This document shows positions 59,403-64,000 of a stretch of 64,000 nt of DNA, piece by piece (position 1 is the stretch's first letter; every line of letters begins with the position of its first letter). Location of the stretch: NCBI GenBank assembly GCA_024138025.1, contig JAMXBD010000114.1:1-64000 (forward strand). Direction: 5' to 3'. A program made the position numbers and the translations under genes. The DNA comes from Combretum micranthum (Eukaryota > Streptophyta > Magnoliopsida > Myrtales > Combretaceae). The notes beneath the pieces are model-generated. The model worked only from the letters and a program-made list of their open reading frames with translations, was not told the DNA's origin and ran no database searches.

Positions 59403-59407
59403 TGATG

Positions 59408-60210
59408 TTCCATAAATTATTTCCTCATTTAGATGATCATATCACAATTTGTCAAAATTTAATCTAATTACATAATTTTCTATATCAAATACAATCTACT
59501 TTTAAAAAAGAAACGAATATATTTGGAGAGGACTCTTAAGACCTTTTCAAGCCAAAGGAAAAATATGAACCAAAAGTCAAAATGAAGATAAAAAGGTTCG
59601 ATGTTCAAGCATGCACCTAAAACTTTCATTTTTGTTCAAGACTTATTAAAGGAGCTAAAATTTTACATATTGAAGACTTGTGTCTTAAAATGAAGTTGTG
59701 TTTGGTTTTGAATACGCTTAGCAAGTTGTTATATAAATCATTGCTTTGCGTTTAACTTTTTTAAGATTAAGATATTGTGGTATGTAAAGAACTATTTTCA
59801 TGTAGTATTGGAAGGGGACATCTTCTATGAGGTATAAAACGGAGGGTAAACTTCTACAATCTTATTAACGGGAACCATCTAGATAATCACAAGATCATTA
59901 GTAAATATAATCATTAATATATTAAGTATTTTAATAGTATAATCACGGTCCACTATGGATCCAAGTCATTATATAACCATTTGAATCAATCTTATAGAGA
60001 AAAAGAACGAAACTATAGAATTTTTCTAAAAGAAGAGTTGGTGTAATTTCTATGATAAATTAGAAGGGAATCACTTTGTGTGACACAGAAAAGGATTGTA
60101 ACTACAAAGAATATGTGTATGGTTTAAGAGAAAAGAGCAAATAATGACCAGTAAACTACTATGATGTAGTACCAAGACATGCCAACTTCACCACATACAC
60201 ATATCTCAAT
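59408..60210. other. Intergenic, no gene seen
   Basis: AT-rich DNA. No supported gene, RNA or repeat structure. Confidence 0.5.
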
Positions 60211-60218
60211 ATGTGTCA

Positions 60219-60763
60219 TTAGGAGTGTAAATTGAGCCGAGTCGAGTCGAGCCGAGCTTAAGTCTTCAAGCTAAGTCGAGCTTTTGAAGGTTTGGGATTG
60301 GCTTGTTTAAAATTTACTTACTTCAAGCTTGAGCCGAACTTTTTATTGAGCCTAAAATTTAGGCTTGAGCTTGGCTTGATTATGAATCAAGCTGGAACTA
60401 AACTGAGCTTTTTTATTGAGGCTACCAAGCTTTTATTGAGCTTAAAATTTAAGTTTAAGTTTAAGTCATTTAGATAGCCTATTTTTCATTTTTTTTCAAA
60501 CCTAAAAATAACATATAAGTCTTAATACGCATAAAACTCTAAAATCTATTAATAAGCTTATTAACGAGTCTAATTATGAGCTTGTCACAAACCTGTTCAC
60601 GAGACAACTCATGAACCTAAATAAAAGGTCGAACTCAACTCGTTTAAATAAATAAGTTTTACTTTAATGTTGAGCTTGATTTATTTACTAATCGAGCTCG
60701 TGCCAAGATTGAAGCAAGTAGTGTTCAAGTAGCTCTTGACCAATTAAGCTCGTTTATAGCCTT
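60219..60763. mobile_element. hAT-type MITE, AAGCTCGAGC-rich family, copy 3
   Basis: The 545-base element begins TTAGGAGTGTAAATTGAGCC and ends GCTCGTTTATAGCCTT. An exact eight-base duplication ATGTGTCA lies at 60211-60218 and 60764-60771. Filled with GAGCTTG/CAAGCT motifs. This is the best-bounded copy of the family. Confidence 0.85.
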
Positions 60764-60771
60764 ATGTGTCA

Positions 60772-61255
60772 ACATACTGCCCTCAAATATATATACATAC
60801 ACATATAAACACAACACTAGAATAATATTTTAATAAGGCACATCATATAACATATATTCCTCCCATGTAATTCACAATCGATTAGGTACACTACAATGTC
60901 TTCTTGAATTTTTACAGCCTACCAGGTTAACAGCCTTCTACGTGATCATCTATATAACATGATTTACAACTAAATCCATCATCTAGTGACCAAAATAGTC
61001 AAAGTAATTGATTGTTTTATCTTATTTTTATTGTTTTGACATCTTATTTTTATCGTTTTTAAACAGATATTTGTAAAAAAAAAAATAGATAAAGATAAAA
61101 AAATAATAATTTTATTCATAAAATAGGTCAAATACAGATGCAGATTAGATACATATAAGATGTAGATGAAAACTAGACAATTCATACAAACATAGATGAC
61201 TGCTTTAATTAGTAAGTTTATTCATTTTCTTCTTCATTAACTACATATTACAAAT

Positions 61256-61288
<33 letters not shown>

Positions 61289-62867
61289 AGAACACTCTAC
61301 AAATCTATGCTACTCAGTCTATCTAAAAACCCACTTATTTTAGATGAGTTTTTGAGTCAAATGTTTGATAAATTAACAATAACCAGAATTTCAAACGCTA
61401 TAATCTAAGCTTGCGTACTTTAAGTACTTAAATTTACTAATATTCCATGGCAATATTACATAAATTGATTAGCTCTTTCATAAATGTGCTTAGTAGATTA
61501 TTGTTGTAGCATGTTTAAGTACTTAATGATTTTAGGTTAAAAAGTTAGATTTTTTTCTCCGAATAAATTAGGCTAAATGTGACACAAGTTAAAAAGTGGA
61601 TGTTTTCCATGCTTGTTATGCACGTGTTTGAGGTATCCATCGAACCAATCCTATATGGGTCATTTTTCATGTAGAAATGTGAATAGTAGGATTTGTATGA
61701 TTAGTCTGATTTGTTTGGATCATCTTATTTTTATTTGTACTAATATTTTTTTTATTTGTATTTATGCCTTATCTATATATGATCTATATCTAGTTCATTT
61801 AATCTGTTTACGAGTAAAAATATCCGTTTTTAATTTATATATATTTCTAAACAGTCTGTTTGAAAACATCTATATATCATTTGTTAACCGACAAAATAGA
61901 CAAATCCTAATAAAAACACTACTTCGATTAAATATTTTAGTTATACCTTCGAGTTTTGATTTCATTAATAAGTAAATATATGAAAATCACAATAGAAAGA
62001 TTGTTAAATCACATTTTCCATTTGGGATTTGTGTGTAGGTTTCATCTCCAAGACACGTGTTTCAAAATCGTCAATTGTATTTGGCAAAACAATTTTTACC
62101 CAAGATCTTCCTTAAAACAGATACCTTTTTCCATAGGGATAAACTACCCTATTTTCTTTGAACAAAAGCGCGCAATGATTTATAAATTGAAAGGGACGCG
62201 TCCGCGTTGGGACTATGACATTGACGGCCGTACCGTGGATTGCCTTTCCAAGTCAAACACGTACTCAGAGCTTGCGCACTTGTTATAGAAGAGTAGCAAA
62301 AAGCGACAATTGGGACGACCCATTTTCTACGGCCATGATAAAAACATGCATTTTTTTGTGTAGTTTTGTGTAAAATTGCTTATGTTGTTGGTCGGTACTA
62401 TTGCCAATTGCCGCTGGCCGCATTATGGTCTTCACTTCTCACACCAAAATCGTGCTGGCAAGGTGTGGTTTCATTACTATAGCAGTGAAGATTTGAAAAA
62501 AAAAAAAAATTTCATCCTACAAAATCATTTGAATTTAAATTTAATATTCACTTAAATACGATTAAAGTAAACTAGATTTTAGGAGAAAAAGTCATAAATA
62601 TATCTCAGACCAATCAATCAAATATAAATAGATCTTGTATGATTGGAGCAGCTTCAATTTAAGAATACATATACATTTTTAAGTTATTGAAAGATAAATG
62701 AACTATACCAATCGCATCTAATTTCAAAACGCATACATCAAAATACACCCAAGATAAGAAAAGATGTCGTAAGGGTTTCAATTTTCCAATACAACCAGAA
62801 ATAATAGATCTGAAAAGCAGGCAACAAAGAATTCTCATATCACCCGGTTAAACTTTTTAGTTCTTTA
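60772..62867. other. Intergenic, no gene seen
   Basis: Contains a CT microsatellite at about 61258-61289 and two diverged copies of the 220-bp MITE family (about 61020-61200 and 61690-61905). A less AT-rich patch lies at 62160-62340 with a sequence like a promoter or old exon that I could not identify. Confidence 0.5.
61258..61289. repeat. CT microsatellite
   Basis: A run of CT dinucleotides broken once by TTT. Confidence 0.9.
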
Positions 62868-63089
62868 AGGTTCGTTTGAATATTTTTTTTTTGTCAAATA
62901 TAGACACTTTTTTAAGTCATTTTTCTAACAAATTATTTATCAAAAAAATAAATATAAATAAAAAATAGTTGATAGTTTTCATGAAAAGATTAAATAGATC
63001 AAATATAGATAAAAGAAATATGCAAATCAAACACATTTATATTTTATCGTTTCGATACAAATGAGAAATTGACGTTCCAAACAGATTCT
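62868..63089. mobile_element. 220-bp MITE, GTTTGGATTGTC family, copy 2
   Basis: Begins AGGTTCGTTTGAAT and ends GTTCCAAACAGATTCT, flanked by TTA on the left and TA on the right. Shares internal AACAAATTATTTATCA and ATAGATCAAATATAGATA segments with the copies at 21711 and 63410. Confidence 0.65.
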
Positions 63090-63409
63090 TAGGTAAATCA
63101 TATCTTGGTACTATGTCATCTCTACTCATATCTTACTTAATATCCTATATGGCTTTTATTTAGTTTTTACTCTTTTGAATAAGTTCTCATTTGCATCATA
63201 TTTATTCTTTTTTGACTATGCAATATACCATTATCTACACTTTATTGCAATTTGTGCGATCCTTTTTATTTCTTTTTTAAGAACAATTTAATATGTACTA
63301 TAGTTGAATGATTAAGAAAATCCCTTAGGATACGTATGGCGAGGTTATGTATCTAATTACTTAACACCATTTCGAATCGTTAATTGAATGGAAGTTCGCC
63401 ATAAGATTA

Positions 63410-63630
63410 GGGGTTTGTTTGTTTTGGCTTTTTTTCGACAGATACAGACACTTTTTCAAACTTTTTGCTAACAAATTATTTATCAAGAAATAGATATAGA
63501 TAAAAAAAAGTTGACAGTTCTCATCAAAAGATCAAATAGAACAAATTTAGATGCAAATCGGATATATTTACACGTATCATTTTAAAAAAGATACAGATAC
63601 AGATGAAAAACGGACAATCCAAACAGACCC
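63410..63630. mobile_element. 220-bp MITE, GTTTGGATTGTC family, copy 3
   Basis: The clearest copy: begins GGGGTTTGTTTGTTTTGG and ends CAATCCAAACAGACCC, flanked by TA on both sides. Internal order is CAGATACAGACAC, AACAAATTATTTATCAAG, ATAGATATAGATA, GTTCTCATCAAAAGATCAAAT and AAGATACAGATACAGATG. Confidence 0.7.
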
Positions 63631-64000
63631 TAGATCAATTGATTGAAGTGGATGTTGGATAATGATGCATGTTTTGTGCTTTCAATTTATTATAACATGT
63701 TGAATTAAACTTTACAATAGATTAGGGTCCTAGATGGTATGGTTTTTTGTCGGTATCTATATCATACCGATTCTGATCTATTTGATTGGTTTATAAGTAA
63801 AAATGTTTGTCTTTCATTGGTATTTGTTTTTTACAAACAATTTGTTTAAAAAAATAAAGAGATGAAGTCAAAACAATAGAAAGATGATGAAACAAACAAG
63901 CACTTAATTGATAGGTTTAAATTTTTAGTTTTATATGGACATTTTATATTAACACTTTCTCATTTTAATGGATTGGAAATTCAACCAATGACATCAAGTA
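63631..64000. other. Intergenic, window end
   Basis: A further diverged partial copy of the 220-bp family may lie at about 63735-63870; otherwise AT-rich with no gene seen. Confidence 0.4.

Noticed and set aside
62160..62340. GC-richer patch that could be an exon or promoter
   Set aside because: The open frame over it matches nothing, and no start, splice or neighbouring gene supports it.

Overview
This is a stretch of plant nuclear DNA. It is strongly AT-rich, and the genes carry spliceosomal introns. The protein families seen are plant ones: an NHX-type antiporter, an SBT3-like subtilase, plant histone H4 and a RING-H2 ligase. The repeats are plant lineages: a Tat-clade Ty3/gypsy element, a Cassandra-like 5S-bearing LTR, hAT-type and Mutator-like MITEs, and a tRNA-derived SINE. 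It is probably a eudicot, but nothing here fixes the species. Only about 10% of the window belongs to host genes.

Layout. 1-12856: one minus-strand Tat-lineage Ty3/gypsy element. Its 3' LTR is cut by the window edge. It has a decayed gag-pro-RT-RH-aRH-INT body, a higher-order tandem array in the 3' untranslated region, and a complete 2.78-kb 5' LTR. 12857-23300: gene-poor DNA with a LINE RNase H remnant, hAT-type and Mutator-like MITEs and a SINE. 23354-23950: an intact RING-H2 gene (+). 26310-28994: MITEs. 29326-33891: an NHX-type Na+/H+ antiporter gene (-) that is damaged. 36117-39600: a MITE, a Cassandra-like solo LTR and a probable old gypsy LTR. 41386-45195: a ten-exon subtilase gene (-) with an intact catalytic triad but many one-base frame breaks. 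46584-46895: intact histone H4 (-). 48037-55868: hAT-type and Mutator-like MITEs, including an element nested in another with both target duplications readable. 56394-59402: a very young non-autonomous gypsy element carrying only gag and protease. 60219-63630: more MITEs.

The host genes do not form an operon-like unit or a pathway. Each is an independent plant gene: ubiquitin ligase, vacuolar/endosomal antiporter, secreted protease and chromatin protein. I found no previously undescribed enzymatic system, CRISPR array or gene cluster. The interesting material lies in the repeats and in the damage pattern: a satellite-like array inside a retrotransposon, a gag-pro-only element with nearly identical LTRs, nested MITEs with exact target duplications, and frame breaks in the subtilase that sit almost entirely in homopolymers and may be sequence errors rather than true pseudogenisation.
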